Of a DNA stretch of 64,000 bases, positions 1-8,473 are shown piece after piece. The first letter of the stretch is position 1, and the number at the start of each line of letters is the position of its first letter. The position numbers and the translations under genes are program-made. The notes beneath the pieces are model-generated. The model was not told the origin of the DNA. It made no database searches and saw only the letters and a list, made by a program, of their open reading frames with translations. Source of the DNA: Streptomyces sp. NBC_00286 (GTDB lineage Bacteria; Actinomycetota; Actinomycetes; Streptomycetales; Streptomycetaceae); the NCBI RefSeq assembly GCF_036173125.1, contig NZ_CP108054.1, positions 4,030,001 to 4,094,000 on the forward strand, read 5' to 3'.

Positions 1-753
1 GCCCGCGCCCACATTGCTGCGGACCATGTCGACCCGCGCGCTGCCGAACCACACGCCCGAGGCCTCGACGAGCAGCTGCCCGTCCGCGCCGAGGCTGGCC
101 AGCACCGCTCCGGCGCCCTGTTCCCGCAGGTCCTCGGCGGCCTTTACGGCGTCGCCGACCGTGGCGAGGGGGCGGCCGACCGCTTCCGACAGTTCCTCGG
201 CGTTCGGCTTGACGACGTCGGGTCGCTCACGCAGGGCCGCGAGCAAAGCCGGTCCTGAGGTGTCCAGGGCGATGCGGGTGCCGGCGGCATGGGCCCGGGC
301 GACCAGTGCGGCGTACCAGGAGGGGGCGAGGCCGCGCGGCAGGCTGCCGCAGCAGGCGATCCAGGAGGCGTCGCGGGACTGCGCCCGTACCGTCTCCAGG
401 AGCAACTCCTCCTCGGCGGAGGTGAGTTCGGGTCCGGGTGCGTTGATCTTCGTCAGTACTCCGTCGGCTTCGGCGAGGGAGATGTTGGAGCGCGTCGGCC
501 CGGCGACCGGGACCGGCGCGACCTCTATGCCCTGCGCATGGAGCAGGTCCGCGACGAGGGAACCGGGGGCGCCGCCGAGCGGCAGTACGGCGACGGTGCG
601 CCGGCCGGCCGCGGTGACCGCCCGCGAGACGTTGACGCCCTTGCCGCCCGGGTCCATGCGTTCGCCGGTGGCCCGGATGACCTCGCCGCGGTCGAGCGAG
701 GGGATCTCGTAGGTCCGGTCGAGCGAGGGATTGGGGGTGACCGTGAGGATCAT
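1..753 (-). CDS. fruK: 1-phosphofructokinase, 3'-truncated by window edge
   Basis: PfkB-family sugar kinase that would phosphorylate fructose-1-phosphate to fructose-1,6-bisphosphate in the cytoplasm after PTS uptake. The protein begins MILTVTPNPSLDRTYEI, typical of FruK, and has the substrate-binding GGKGVNVSRA stretch near residue 40. The window edge cuts the gene inside the catalytic NVGAGD motif, so about 251 residues are visible and the C-terminal ATP-binding part is missing. Its ATG overlaps the TGA of the upstream DeoR gene (ATGA), so the two are translationally coupled. A fruA-type PTS permease would be expected beyond the edge, which is inference. Family assignment is secure; restriction to fructose-1-phosphate is supported by the regulator pairing. 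Confidence 0.9.
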   Translation of the reverse strand, partial: MILTVTPNPSLDRTYEIPSLDRGEVIRATGERMDPGGKGVNVSRAVTAAGRRTVAVLPLGGAPGSLVADLLHAQGIEVAPVPVAGPTRSNISLAEADGVLTKINAPGPELTSAEEELLLETVRAQSRDASWIACCGSLPRGLAPSWYAALVARAHAAGTRIALDTSGPALLAALRERPDVVKPNAEELSEAVGRPLATVGDAVKAAEDLREQGAGAVLASLGADGQLLVEASGVWFGSARVDMVRSNVGAG

Positions 754-1511
754 GCACGCACCACTTCCGTGCCACCGCGCTTGAGGGCGGTGGCGTCTTC
801 AGGGCTCAGCCCGCTGTCGGTGATCAGGACGTCCACGTCGGCCATGCCGCCGAAGCGCGCGAAGTGCTCCTGGCCGTGCTTGGCGGAGTCGGCGAGCAGC
901 ACCACACGGCGCGCGGCGCCGAGGGCCGCGCGTTTCACGGCGGCCTCGGCGAGGTCGGGCGTGGTCAGGCCGTACTCGAGGGAGAAGCCGTTCGTGGCGA
1001 GGAAGACGACATCGGCGCGGATCTCGCCGTACGCCCGCAGCGCCCAGGCGTCGACAGCGGCGCGCGTACGGTGACGTACCCGCCCCCCGACGAGGTGGAG
1101 CTGGATGCCCGGATGGTCGGCCAGGCGGGCCGCGATGGGGAGGCTGTGCGTCACGACGGTGAGCGTGGTCTCCAGCGGGAGGGACCCGGCGAGTCGGGCG
1201 ATGGTCGTGCCCGCGTCGAGAATCATCGTGCCGTTGCTGGGCAGTTCGGCGAGCGCGGCCTTCGCGATGCGGTCCTTCTCGTCGGCCGCGGTGGTCTCGC
1301 GCTCGGCGAGGTCGGGCTCGAAGTCGAGCCGGCCGGCCGGGATGGCACCGCCATGAACCCGGCGAACGAGCCCCGCGCGGTCCAGCGCCTTCAGGTCCCG
1401 TCGGATCGTCTCGGCCGTGACCTGGAACTCCTCGGCCAACGACACGACGTCCACGCGGCCACCGTCACGCGCCAGCCGGAGAATCTCCTGCTGCCGCTCC
1501 GGTGCGTACAT
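750..1511 (-). CDS. fruR: DeoR-family repressor of the fructose operon
   Basis: A 253-residue DeoR-type repressor. An N-terminal winged helix (about residues 5-57, opening MYAPERQQEILRLARDGGRV) is followed by the sugar-phosphate-binding DeoR C-domain with the DAGTT motif near residue 100 and a VVLLADSAKHG stretch near 205. Family members bind a phosphorylated sugar and release the operator. It is the first gene of a minus-strand operon and overlaps fruK by four bases, so fructose-1-phosphate is the likely inducer (inference from context). The length is normal for the family and nothing looks broken. Confidence 0.88.
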   Translation of the reverse strand: MYAPERQQEILRLARDGGRVDVVSLAEEFQVTAETIRRDLKALDRAGLVRRVHGGAIPAGRLDFEPDLAERETTAADEKDRIAKAALAELPSNGTMILDAGTTIARLAGSLPLETTLTVVTHSLPIAARLADHPGIQLHLVGGRVRHRTRAAVDAWALRAYGEIRADVVFLATNGFSLEYGLTTPDLAEAAVKRAALGAARRVVLLADSAKHGQEHFARFGGMADVDVLITDSGLSPEDATALKRGGTEVVRA

Positions 1512-1681
1512 GTCCGTTCGCCTCCGTCCATGCCCGAACGTGTGGTTTCACTCGCAGAGTACGCCCGAATTTCAGCCATGTAAACGGGGGCGGAAGTAAA
1601 AGTGGGCACGAACGGACATCGATCGGAAGGAGCCAGCAAGGCAAGGCGTGGGTCGAGTAGCGCCGGTCACGGGACAGCCGT

Positions 1682-1712
1682 CAGGCCCGGTCCCAAAGTG
1701 GGACCGGGCCTG
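1682..1712 (-). terminator. Strong hairpin terminator after the MFS gene
   Basis: A perfect 14-bp inverted repeat (1682-1695 with 1699-1712) with a 3-nt loop, 33 bp past the stop codon of the MFS gene. There is no T-tract, as is common in Streptomyces. It separates the pump from fruR, whose start is at 1511. The rest of 1512-1744 must hold the fruR promoter, but I do not recognise one with confidence. Confidence 0.75.
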
Positions 1713-1744
1713 TGACTGAGCCACGTCGGCGTGAACTGGCCGCC

Positions 1745-3262
1745 TCAGCCCACGAGTTCGGGCTCCTTGTCCGCGGCGACGGCGGGCGTCGGCTCGGCGC
1801 CCTCCTCGTGCTGGGCCGGGCGCTTCGGCAGGGCGAACATCAGCAGGAAGATGGCCGTCATCACCGCGGCGACCCAGATCAGCGCGTTCTGGAAGGCGTC
1901 GACGAAGGCCGCGCCCACCTCGGCCCGCGGCAGATGGTCGGACATCGTGCCGAAGAAGACCACGGACACCAGGCCGAGCCCGAGCGCGTTGCCCATCTGC
2001 TGGACCGTGCTGATGAGACCGGACGCCGAACCCGAGTGCTCGCGGGGCACCTCGGAGAGGATCGCATCCGTCAGCGGGGCCACGATCAGGCCCATGCCCA
2101 CGCCCATGACCACCAGGGGAAGCGCCATCTGCCACGGGGCGATGGCCAGGCCGTACCGCTCGGACTCCCAGATGTAGATCACGACACCGAGGGCCATGAT
2201 CAGCGCACCAGCCTGGAGCACCTTCCGCCCGAACCTCGGCGTCAGCTTCTGCACCGAGAGCCCGGCCGCCATCGACACCGCGATCGAGAAGGGGACGCCC
2301 GTCAGGCCGGCCCGCAGTTCGCTCCAGCCGAGGCCGATCTGCATGTAGAACGTCCACACCAGGAAGAAGATGCCGAGCGCGATCCCGAAGACCGTCTGCA
2401 CCGCGATGCCCGCCGCGAAGCTCTTCACCTTGAAGAGGGACAGCTCGACCAGCGGCGAACCGTCCCGCACGGTCTTCCTCTTCTCGTACGCCACCAGCGC
2501 CGCGAACACGACAAGCGCGCCGGCCATCGAGACGTAACCCCACATCGGCCAGCCCAGCTCACGGCCGCGGATCAGCGGGTAGAGCAGCATCAGCAGGCCG
2601 AGGGTGACGAGGGCGACGCCGACGAGGTCCAGCTTGAGGGCGTGCGGGGCCTTGGACTCGGTGATGTAGCGGCGGCCGAGGATCAGGCCCGCGATGCCCA
2701 CCGGCAGGTTGATGAGGAAGATCGGCCGCCACTCGAGCCCGAACAGGTTCCACTCGGTCAGCAGCGCACCCAACAGCGGACCGGACACCGCCCCGAGCCC
2801 GACGACCGCACCGAACAGGCCGAACACCTTGCCGCGTTCATGCGCCGGGAAGGTGGCGTGCACGATCGACAGCACCTGCGGCACCATCAGCGCGGCCATA
2901 CCGCCCTGGAGGATGCGGGAGGCGACGAGCATATCGGGGTTCACCGCGAAGCCGCACAGCGCGGACGCGAGCGTGAATCCGCCGATGCCGATGAGGAACA
3001 GGCGCTTACGGCCGTGGATGTCGCCGAGCCGCCCTCCGGTGATCAGGCCCGCGGCGAAGGCGAGCGCGTATCCGGCCGTGATCCACTGGATCTGGCCGTA
3101 CGATGCGCCGGCTTCCCGCTGGATCGAGGGGATCGCGATGTTGACGATCGTGACGTCGACCAGATCCATGAAGGCCGCGGTCATCACGATGGCGAGGGCA
3201 ATCCATCGCCGCCGGTCGGCCTTGTCGGCCGGGCTGTTGAGAGGGGTCTCGGTGGAAGTCAT
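1745..3262 (-). CDS. DHA2-type MFS drug efflux transporter
   Basis: A 505-residue inner-membrane proton antiporter of the 14-TM EmrB/QacA type. TM1 carries the family pattern MDLVDVTIVNIAIPSIQ near residue 32. The loop 2-3 motif GGRLGDIHGRKR lies near residue 77 and a motif-C-like glycine-rich stretch (GLGAVSGPLLG) near 155. The gene is transcribed divergently from a WYL regulator with a 97-bp shared spacer, so that regulator probably controls it. The C-terminus ends in a charged cytoplasmic tail. The substrate cannot be read from sequence. Confidence 0.88.
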   Translation of the reverse strand: MTSTETPLNSPADKADRRRWIALAIVMTAAFMDLVDVTIVNIAIPSIQREAGASYGQIQWITAGYALAFAAGLITGGRLGDIHGRKRLFLIGIGGFTLASALCGFAVNPDMLVASRILQGGMAALMVPQVLSIVHATFPAHERGKVFGLFGAVVGLGAVSGPLLGALLTEWNLFGLEWRPIFLINLPVGIAGLILGRRYITESKAPHALKLDLVGVALVTLGLLMLLYPLIRGRELGWPMWGYVSMAGALVVFAALVAYEKRKTVRDGSPLVELSLFKVKSFAAGIAVQTVFGIALGIFFLVWTFYMQIGLGWSELRAGLTGVPFSIAVSMAAGLSVQKLTPRFGRKVLQAGALIMALGVVIYIWESERYGLAIAPWQMALPLVVMGVGMGLIVAPLTDAILSEVPREHSGSASGLISTVQQMGNALGLGLVSVVFFGTMSDHLPRAEVGAAFVDAFQNALIWVAAVMTAIFLLMFALPKRPAQHEEGAEPTPAVAADKEPELVG

Positions 3263-3359
3263 GCCTTGAAGTTAGAGGGCTAGTAGGTCAGATCGTGTCC
3301 TAGTCGTGGGGCATCCTCGAAGTAGCCAAGAAAACGGAAACGCTGAAAGGGAGACACCC

Positions 3360-4325
3360 ATGACCACCGACACACCGGCTCGGCTCCTCACGCTCCTCTC
3401 CCTGCTCCAGACCCCGCGCGAGTGGCCCGGCGGCGAGCTCGCCGACCGGCTCGGGGTGTCACGGCGGACCGTACGGCGGGATGTGGACCGGCTGCGGGAA
3501 CTGGGGTACCCCGTGCAGGCGACGATGGGCGCGGACGGCGGATACCGCCTGGTCGCCGGGAAGGCGATGCCGCCGCTCGTGCTCGACGACGAGGAGGCGG
3601 TGGCGATCGCGGTCGGGCTGCGGGCCGGTGCCGGGCACGCCCTCGAGGGCGTCGACGAGGCGTCCGTACGGGCGCTCGCCAAGCTGGAGCAGGTCCTGCC
3701 GGGCCGGCTGCGCCACCGGGTTTCCACGCTTCAGGCCGCGACCACTCCCCTGACCAGCGGGGACGGGGCGAGCATCGCGCCCGAGACGCTGACCGTGATG
3801 GCCTCGACGGTCGCGGGCCATGAGCGGCTGCGGTTCGCCTACCGCTCGGGGGACGGCACGCCCTCGAAGCGCCTGACGGAGCCGTACCGTCTGGTGTCGA
3901 CCGGCCGCCGCTGGTACCTCGTCGCATACGACCTCGACCGCGAGGACTGGCGTACGTTCCGTGTCGACCGGGTCTCCGACCCCTTCGCGACGGGCGCCCG
4001 CTTCGCGCCGCGCGAACTGCCGACGGGGGATGCGGCCGAGTATCTGCGGCAGTCGATGTACGCGTGGCAGCAGACGTACGAGCTGGACGTGACGTTCGCG
4101 GCACCCGCGGACTTCATCGCGGCCCGCCTCCCCAAGTGGCTCGGTGCGCCTGAGCCGGTCGACGACCAGAGCTGCCGGCTCCGGGCCTCCGTGGGCGACT
4201 CGGTGGAGTGGATGGCGGTGCGGTTGGCGATGGTGGACTGCGAGTTCACGGTGCATGCACCTGCGGAACTTGTGCAGTGTGTACGGGACTTGGGGGGTCG
4301 CCTTTCTCGGGCGGCCTCCCGCTGA
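3360..4325 (+). CDS. HTH/WYL-domain transcriptional regulator
   Basis: A 321-residue regulator. The N-terminal HTH (about residues 5-60, with GVSRRTVRRDVDRLRELGY) is DeoR-like, and the WYL effector-sensing domain spans about residues 135-230 with the RRWYLVAYDLDR core. A C-terminal WCX-like extension completes the usual architecture. ATG 3360 was chosen over an upstream in-frame start at 3306 because GAAAGGGAG precedes it at good spacing. WYL domains bind small ligands or nucleic acid. The gene sits divergent to the MFS pump, so local control of efflux is the likely role (inference). Confidence 0.87.
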   Translation: MTTDTPARLLTLLSLLQTPREWPGGELADRLGVSRRTVRRDVDRLRELGYPVQATMGADGGYRLVAGKAMPPLVLDDEEAVAIAVGLRAGAGHALEGVDEASVRALAKLEQVLPGRLRHRVSTLQAATTPLTSGDGASIAPETLTVMASTVAGHERLRFAYRSGDGTPSKRLTEPYRLVSTGRRWYLVAYDLDREDWRTFRVDRVSDPFATGARFAPRELPTGDAAEYLRQSMYAWQQTYELDVTFAAPADFIAARLPKWLGAPEPVDDQSCRLRASVGDSVEWMAVRLAMVDCEFTVHAPAELVQCVRDLGGRLSRAASR

Positions 4326-4949
4326 GCACTCCGCTGGAAATGCGGACAAGTGGCGCGTAGCACCGCAGCGTAATGGGTACGATGATCGGGTCGTTCCGTG
4401 AGCCCTTGAAGGCACGAACCGGCCTGGCCGGGGAGACGGTTGTACGTGGTGTTGACCGGATCGATGTCGCCAGGACTTTCCTGGCGTGGGGCCTTGTCAC
4501 CGGTCCCGCATTGCATGGCGGTCCAGCCACCATGCAGTGGATGCGACCTGTGACCGCCCTGTCGTAGGGGGCAGTCGGGAGCGCGACGAGGTGTGGATAG
4601 CTGAGCGCGCAAGTGCAGCTGCTTCACGGCCGAGAAGGTGACCAGTTCCCCTCAGCCTGCAAGGGCCGCAGGGACCGCCTCCGTGACACAATGTGTCCAC
4701 AGGGTCACCCCGGGGTTCAGGTCCGGGGTGGCCCTTCTCCTATGCCCGTGTCCTCACAAAAGATGGAGCCGAGCCCCGGCGCCAGGGGGAGAGGCGCCGG
4801 AGGCTCGGCTCTGGGGAAGTCCCGGCGCCGGGGGGGGATAGCGTCGGGACTTGGTCCTGGGAGCCCTGGGGGCTTGTGCCCGGGCTCGAGCGGTTGATGC
4901 GGGTCTGAAGCGTGTGGTGTGCGACTCATCGCGAGGTGGTGGCCGGGCG
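4326..4949. other. Structured gene-free interval, candidate small RNA
   Basis: No convincing reading frame in 620 bp. The interval instead holds several inverted repeats: CGCCAGG/CCTGGCG at 4468-4486, a GACACA/TGTGTC dyad at 4685-4697, a 10-of-11 stem around 4703-4734 followed by a pyrimidine run on the plus strand, the hrdD terminator at 4766-4811, and another stem around 4817-4853. The plus-strand stem near 4734 would terminate a transcript starting somewhere in 4350-4650, with no protein to account for it. A plus-strand non-coding RNA of 100-350 nt is possible but unproven. Confidence 0.3.
4766..4811 (-). terminator. hrdD rho-independent terminator
   Basis: An 18-bp stem (4766-4783 with 4793-4811, one bulged base), followed on the minus strand by CATCTTTT. 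It lies 139 bp downstream of the hrdD stop codon and is the best intrinsic terminator in this interval. Confidence 0.75.
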
Positions 4950-5942
4950 TTACGCCGCCGCGTCGAAGCCGGTCTGGCGGGCCAGCTTCTTCAGCTCCAG
5001 CAGTGCGTGCTTCTCGATCTGGCGGATGCGCTCGCGGGTGAGGCCGTGCTCCTTGCCGACCTCGGTGAGCGTGCGCTCGCGGCCGTCCTCGATGCCGTAC
5101 CGCATCTTGATGATCGAGGCCGTGCGCTGGTCGAGCCGTCCGATCAGGTCGTCGAGCTCCTCGCTGCGCAGCAGTGTGAGTACGGACTGCTCGGGCGAGA
5201 CCGCCGAGGTGTCCTCGAGCAGGTCGCCGAACTGCGTCTCACCCTCGTCGTCCACCGACATGTTCAGCGAGACCGGGTCGCGGGCCCAGTCAAGTACGTC
5301 GATGACGCGCTCCGGGTTGGAGCCCAGCTCCGCGGCGATCTCCGCGGGCTCCGGCTCCCGGCCGTGCTCGCGGTTGAACTCGCGCTGTACTCGGCGGATC
5401 CGGCCCAGCTCCTCCACCAGGTGGACGGGGAGCCGGATGGTGCGCGACTGGTCGGCTATCGAGCGCGTGATGGCCTGACGGATCCACCAGGTCGCGTACG
5501 TCGAGAACTTGAAGCCCTTGCGGTAGTCGAACTTCTCGACCGCGCGCACCAGGCCCGCGTTCCCCTCCTGGATCAGGTCGAGGAGCGGGAGCCCGCTACG
5601 GGGGTAGCGGCGGGCGACCGCGACGACCAGGCGCAGGTTGGAGCGGATGAAGATGTCCTTGGCCCGCTCGGCGTCGGCCACCAGCGCTTCCAGTTCCTCA
5701 CGGGAGGCGTCGGCCTTGGCGTCGGTCACCTCACCGTCGAGGATCTGCTGGGCGAACACACCCGCCTCGATGATCTGGGACAGCTCGACTTCCTTGGCGG
5801 CGTCGAGCAGCGGTGTACGCGCTATCTCGTCGAGGTACATGCCGACCAGGTCCCGGTCGGCGATCTCGCCCGCGCGAACGCTGCGTACCGCGTCGGTCTC
5901 GCCAGAGGCGGACTTGTGACGGGCGACGGCACGGGTTGCCAT
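4950..5942 (-). CDS. hrdD: Principal-like RNA polymerase sigma factor HrdD
   Basis: A 330-residue group 2 sigma-70 factor. Region 1.2 (about residue 30: DLVGMYLDEIARTPLL), region 2 with the core-binding and -10-recognising RKGFKFSTYATWWIRQAI (near 150), region 3 and region 4.2 (LTEVGKEHGLTRERIRQIE near 300) are all intact. It lacks the long acidic N-terminus of HrdB. From N-terminus (MATRAVARHKS) to C-terminus (ending TGFDAAA) it matches what I recall of Streptomyces coelicolor HrdD. A sigma-R type promoter lies just upstream. HrdD is dispensable in known streptomycetes and is part of the stress-responsive sigma network. Confidence 0.93.
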   Translation of the reverse strand: MATRAVARHKSASGETDAVRSVRAGEIADRDLVGMYLDEIARTPLLDAAKEVELSQIIEAGVFAQQILDGEVTDAKADASREELEALVADAERAKDIFIRSNLRLVVAVARRYPRSGLPLLDLIQEGNAGLVRAVEKFDYRKGFKFSTYATWWIRQAITRSIADQSRTIRLPVHLVEELGRIRRVQREFNREHGREPEPAEIAAELGSNPERVIDVLDWARDPVSLNMSVDDEGETQFGDLLEDTSAVSPEQSVLTLLRSEELDDLIGRLDQRTASIIKMRYGIEDGRERTLTEVGKEHGLTRERIRQIEKHALLELKKLARQTGFDAAA

Positions 5943-6024
5943 GCGTGCTCCCTTGCGTGGTGGGCTTGCGGGTCATCTGTGGGGGTTCGGCCACCCTTCC
6001 GGGTGCCCTGCATCCGATGGATTC

Positions 6025-6050
6025 AACGACTGGAATCCGGACAGAATTCC
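6025..6050 (-). promoter_or_regulatory. Sigma-R type promoter of hrdD
   Basis: On the minus strand GGAAT (6050-6046) is followed by exactly 18 bases and GTT (6027-6025), the thiol-stress sigma-R consensus GGAAT-N18-GTT. The expected start of transcription is about 75 bases before the hrdD ATG. hrdD is an established sigma-R target in S. coelicolor, so position and motif agree. Confidence 0.8.
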
Positions 6051-6111
6051 CAACCCGCCCCTCAATTTTTCTGATCTTGCAGTACCCTGTGCCGCCACAA
6101 AGGGAGGCCAG

Positions 6112-6687
6112 ATGTCGTCGGAACGTACAGAGGTGCTGGTCAGACCGGGAGTCGAGGCTGACCTCGTCGCTCTCACCGACCTCTACAACCACTACGTACG
6201 CGAGACGCCCATCACTTTCGATACCGCGGTCTTCACTCCGGAAGAACGCCGCCCTTGGCTGCTCTCCCACCCTGAAGACGGTCCGCACCGCCTGAAGGTT
6301 GCCGTGGACGTGGACCATGAATCCAATTCAGCGGCGCGGAGCGCCTCGTTGAGGGGCGGTGGTCGGGTGACGGGTGGGCAGATTCTGGGTTACGCCACAT
6401 CCAGCCTTTACCGAGCCAAGCCCGCCTACGGCACCTCCGTCGAGGTCACCGTCTACCTCGCCCCGGATGCGGGCGGGCGCGGCATCGGCACGTTGCTCTA
6501 CAAGTCCCTGTTCGAGGATCTGGCTCGCGAGGACCTGCACCGGGCGTACGCGGGGATCGCCCTGCCGAACGATGCCTCCGTACGACTCCACGAGCGCTTC
6601 GGTTTCCGCTACGTCGGCACGTATCGCGAGGTCGGGCGGAAGTTCGGACGGTACTGGGACGTGGCCTGGTACGAGAAAGCACTCTAG
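6112..6687 (+). CDS. GNAT N-acetyltransferase, phosphinothricin acetyltransferase-like
   Basis: A 191-residue single-domain acetyltransferase. It opens with VLVRPGVEADLVALTDLYN and contains the acetyl-CoA loop APDAGGRGIGTLLYKSLFE (about residues 120-140) and the conserved SVRLHERFGFRYVGTYREVG stretch (about 160-180), both typical of the PAT/bar subgroup. Start ATG 6112 follows GGGAGG. An insertion around residues 70-85 is richer in serine and arginine than usual. It is divergent from hrdD across 169 bp. Likely substrate is a small amine such as a glufosinate-like or amino-acid analogue; the exact one cannot be read. Confidence 0.82.
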   Translation: MSSERTEVLVRPGVEADLVALTDLYNHYVRETPITFDTAVFTPEERRPWLLSHPEDGPHRLKVAVDVDHESNSAARSASLRGGGRVTGGQILGYATSSLYRAKPAYGTSVEVTVYLAPDAGGRGIGTLLYKSLFEDLAREDLHRAYAGIALPNDASVRLHERFGFRYVGTYREVGRKFGRYWDVAWYEKAL

Positions 6688-6732
6688 GGGCTCCCCTCGT
6701 ACGGGAACACCCTTCAGCCGAACCTCACCGGC

Positions 6733-7539
6733 TCAGCCGAACTGCACCGACCGCTTGGCCATGCCCACCCAGAAGCCCTCGATGACGGACTTCTGGTTCT
6801 TCAGTTCGCCGGCCGCGTCCGCGGCGCCCATGGTCACGAAGAGCGGGGCGAAGTGTTCGGTGCGGGGGTGGGCGAGGCGGCCGGCCGGGGACTTGCGCTC
6901 GAAGTCGAGCAGTCCGTCGATGTCACCGGCGTCCAGGGCCTTGCGTCCCCAGTCATCGAACTCGCTCGACCAGGAGGGCACGCCGCCGCCCGTGTGGCGC
7001 AGGGCCGCGAGGTTGTGCGTGAAGAAGCCGGAGCCGACGATCAGGACGCCCTCGTCGCGCAGCGGGGCCAGCTTGCGGCCGATGTCCATGAGGCGGACCG
7101 GGTCGAGCGTGGGCATCGAGATCTGCAGTACGGGGATGTCGGCGGCGGGGAACATCTCGACGAGCGGGACGTACGCCCCGTGGTCGAGGCCGCGGTCGGG
7201 GATGTCCTGTACGGGGGTGCCGGGGGCGCGCAGCAACTTGCGTACGGACTCGGCGAGTTCGGGGGCGCCGGGAGCCTCGTAACGGACCCGGTAGTAGTGC
7301 TCGGGGAAGCCCCAGAAGTCGTAGACGAGGGGGACGGTCTCGACCGCGCCGAGGGCCAGCGGGGCCTCCTCCCAGTGGGCGGAGACCATGAGGATCGCCT
7401 TGGGGCGGGGCAGGCCGGCCGACCAGGCGGCCAGTTCGCCGGGCCAGATGGGGTCGTCGGCCAGCGGCGGGGCTCCGTGCGAGAGGTAGAGCGTGGGCAT
7501 GCGCTCGGGGGCGGAACGCTCCTCGGTGGCGGCGGACAT
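6733..7539 (-). CDS. LigB/DODA-type class III extradiol dioxygenase
   Basis: A 268-residue enzyme of the 4,5-DOPA dioxygenase-like family, which opens catechol-type rings using a histidine-bound metal. Conserved histidine stretches are LYLSHGAPP near the N-terminus, SAHWEE near 55, LDHGAYVPL near 130 and PRTEHFAPL near 230. ATG 7539 is preferred to an upstream in-frame start at 7623 because GGAGGGG precedes it. It is divergent to a MarR regulator across 133 bp, a common arrangement for quinone or phenol-responsive ring-cleavage genes. The substrate is unknown. Confidence 0.85.
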   Translation of the reverse strand: MSAATEERSAPERMPTLYLSHGAPPLADDPIWPGELAAWSAGLPRPKAILMVSAHWEEAPLALGAVETVPLVYDFWGFPEHYYRVRYEAPGAPELAESVRKLLRAPGTPVQDIPDRGLDHGAYVPLVEMFPAADIPVLQISMPTLDPVRLMDIGRKLAPLRDEGVLIVGSGFFTHNLAALRHTGGGVPSWSSEFDDWGRKALDAGDIDGLLDFERKSPAGRLAHPRTEHFAPLFVTMGAADAAGELKNQKSVIEGFWVGMAKRSVQFG

Positions 7540-7579
7540 GGCGGCGGCTCCCCTCCGGGATCTCGTGGTTGACCTCAGC

Positions 7580-7672
7580 ACTTGAAGCTGTACTTGAAAG
7601 CTAAACTTATCTGAAAAGGACAATACCTCTCTTTCGTTTAAAATTCAAGGAGGGGTCGTCTACAGTAGATAC
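7580..7672. promoter_or_regulatory. Shared dioxygenase/MarR control region
   Basis: This AT-rich spacer contains two CTTGAA half-sites 13 bp apart (about 7580 and 7593) and an opposing TTCAAG near 7645, just before the MarR ATG at 7673. Such repeated half-sites between divergent genes are plausible MarR operators. The exact sites are inferred by eye. Confidence 0.35.
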
Positions 7673-8176
7673 ATGGATACGGCACACGTTGAAGAGCCGC
7701 GCTGGCTCAGCGATGAGGAACAGCGCGTCTGGCGTGCGTATGTGCACGCCTCCGCCCTCCTTGAGGACCATCTCGACCGTCAGCTGCAGCGCGACGCCAA
7801 GATGCCGCACATCTACTACGTTCTGCTCGCGATCCTCAGTGAGGCACCGCACATGCGGCTGCGGATGACCGAACTCGCGATGAGCATGAAGATCACGCGG
7901 TCCCGGCTCTCGCATGCCGTCGCCAGGCTGGAGAAGAACGGCTGGGTGCGGCGCGAGGACTGCCCCTCGGACAAGCGCGGACAGTTCGCGATCATCACGG
8001 ACCAGGGCATGACCGTCCTGAAAGAGGCCGCGCCCGGTCACGTCAACGCCGTCCGCCGGGCCATCTTCGACCGGCTCTCCCCGGACCAGCAGAAGGCCTT
8101 CGGCGAGGCCCTGCAGATCATCGCCGAGGGGCTCGAGCCCAAGGACGCGAGCGCGGATCTGCCCTGGCTGCGCTAG
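7673..8176 (+). CDS. MarR-family transcriptional regulator
   Basis: A 167-residue winged-helix dimer protein. The DNA-binding core lies at about residues 55-110, with LRMTELAMSMKITRSRLSHAVARLEK as recognition region and the wing RREDCPSDKRGQFAIIT. The C-terminal helix PDQQKAFGEALQIIAEGL forms the usual dimerisation arm. It is divergent from the extradiol dioxygenase, so it most likely represses that gene and itself until an aromatic or oxidant ligand binds. No cysteine pattern typical of OhrR is evident. Confidence 0.88.
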   Translation: MDTAHVEEPRWLSDEEQRVWRAYVHASALLEDHLDRQLQRDAKMPHIYYVLLAILSEAPHMRLRMTELAMSMKITRSRLSHAVARLEKNGWVRREDCPSDKRGQFAIITDQGMTVLKEAAPGHVNAVRRAIFDRLSPDQQKAFGEALQIIAEGLEPKDASADLPWLR

Positions 8177-8232
8177 GCGCTCGCCAGGCCTCCGGAAATG
8201 TATGTCGAACTGCGGGTCCGTCGTGGCTGGTC

Positions 8233-8312
8233 GCTCCCCCACTCTCGGCTCCTCCCCCACTCTCGGCTTCGCTCGAGCGGGGGGACCCCCATGAGCGGGA
8301 GGACCCCCATCG
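8233..8312. repeat. Intergenic C-run/G-run repeat
   Basis: A motif of the form CTCCCCCACTCTCGGCT occurs twice in tandem at 8235-8270. An inverted partner follows (GAGCGGGGGGACCCCCAT, then GGAGGACCCCCAT). The block can fold into a long GC stem. I recall very similar intergenic blocks scattered in Streptomyces genomes, so this is probably a multicopy repeat rather than a gene-specific site. Confidence 0.55.
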
Positions 8313-8358
8313 CGGCGGAGCCGCAAATTGACACAGCCCCGCCCCTGAAGGGGCGCAT

Positions 8359-8399
8359 GGATCTGCCCGGCTCCACCGCTCATGGAGCCGGGCAGATCC
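8359..8399. terminator. Perfect 17-bp hairpin between MarR and MFS genes
   Basis: Arms 8359-8375 and 8383-8399 are perfectly complementary with a 7-nt loop. A shorter stem (8340-8345 with 8350-8355) lies just before it. The convergent genes on either side make this a probable bidirectional terminator. Just beyond it are two self-complementary sites, TTCGTACGTACGAA (8404-8417) and CGTACGTACG (8434-8443). Confidence 0.7.
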
Positions 8400-8473
8400 C
8401 GGATTCGTACGTACGAAGTCGTCCCCACCACTGCGTACGTACGAGGGTCAGTGGGAGACCCCGTGTCGTCCCG

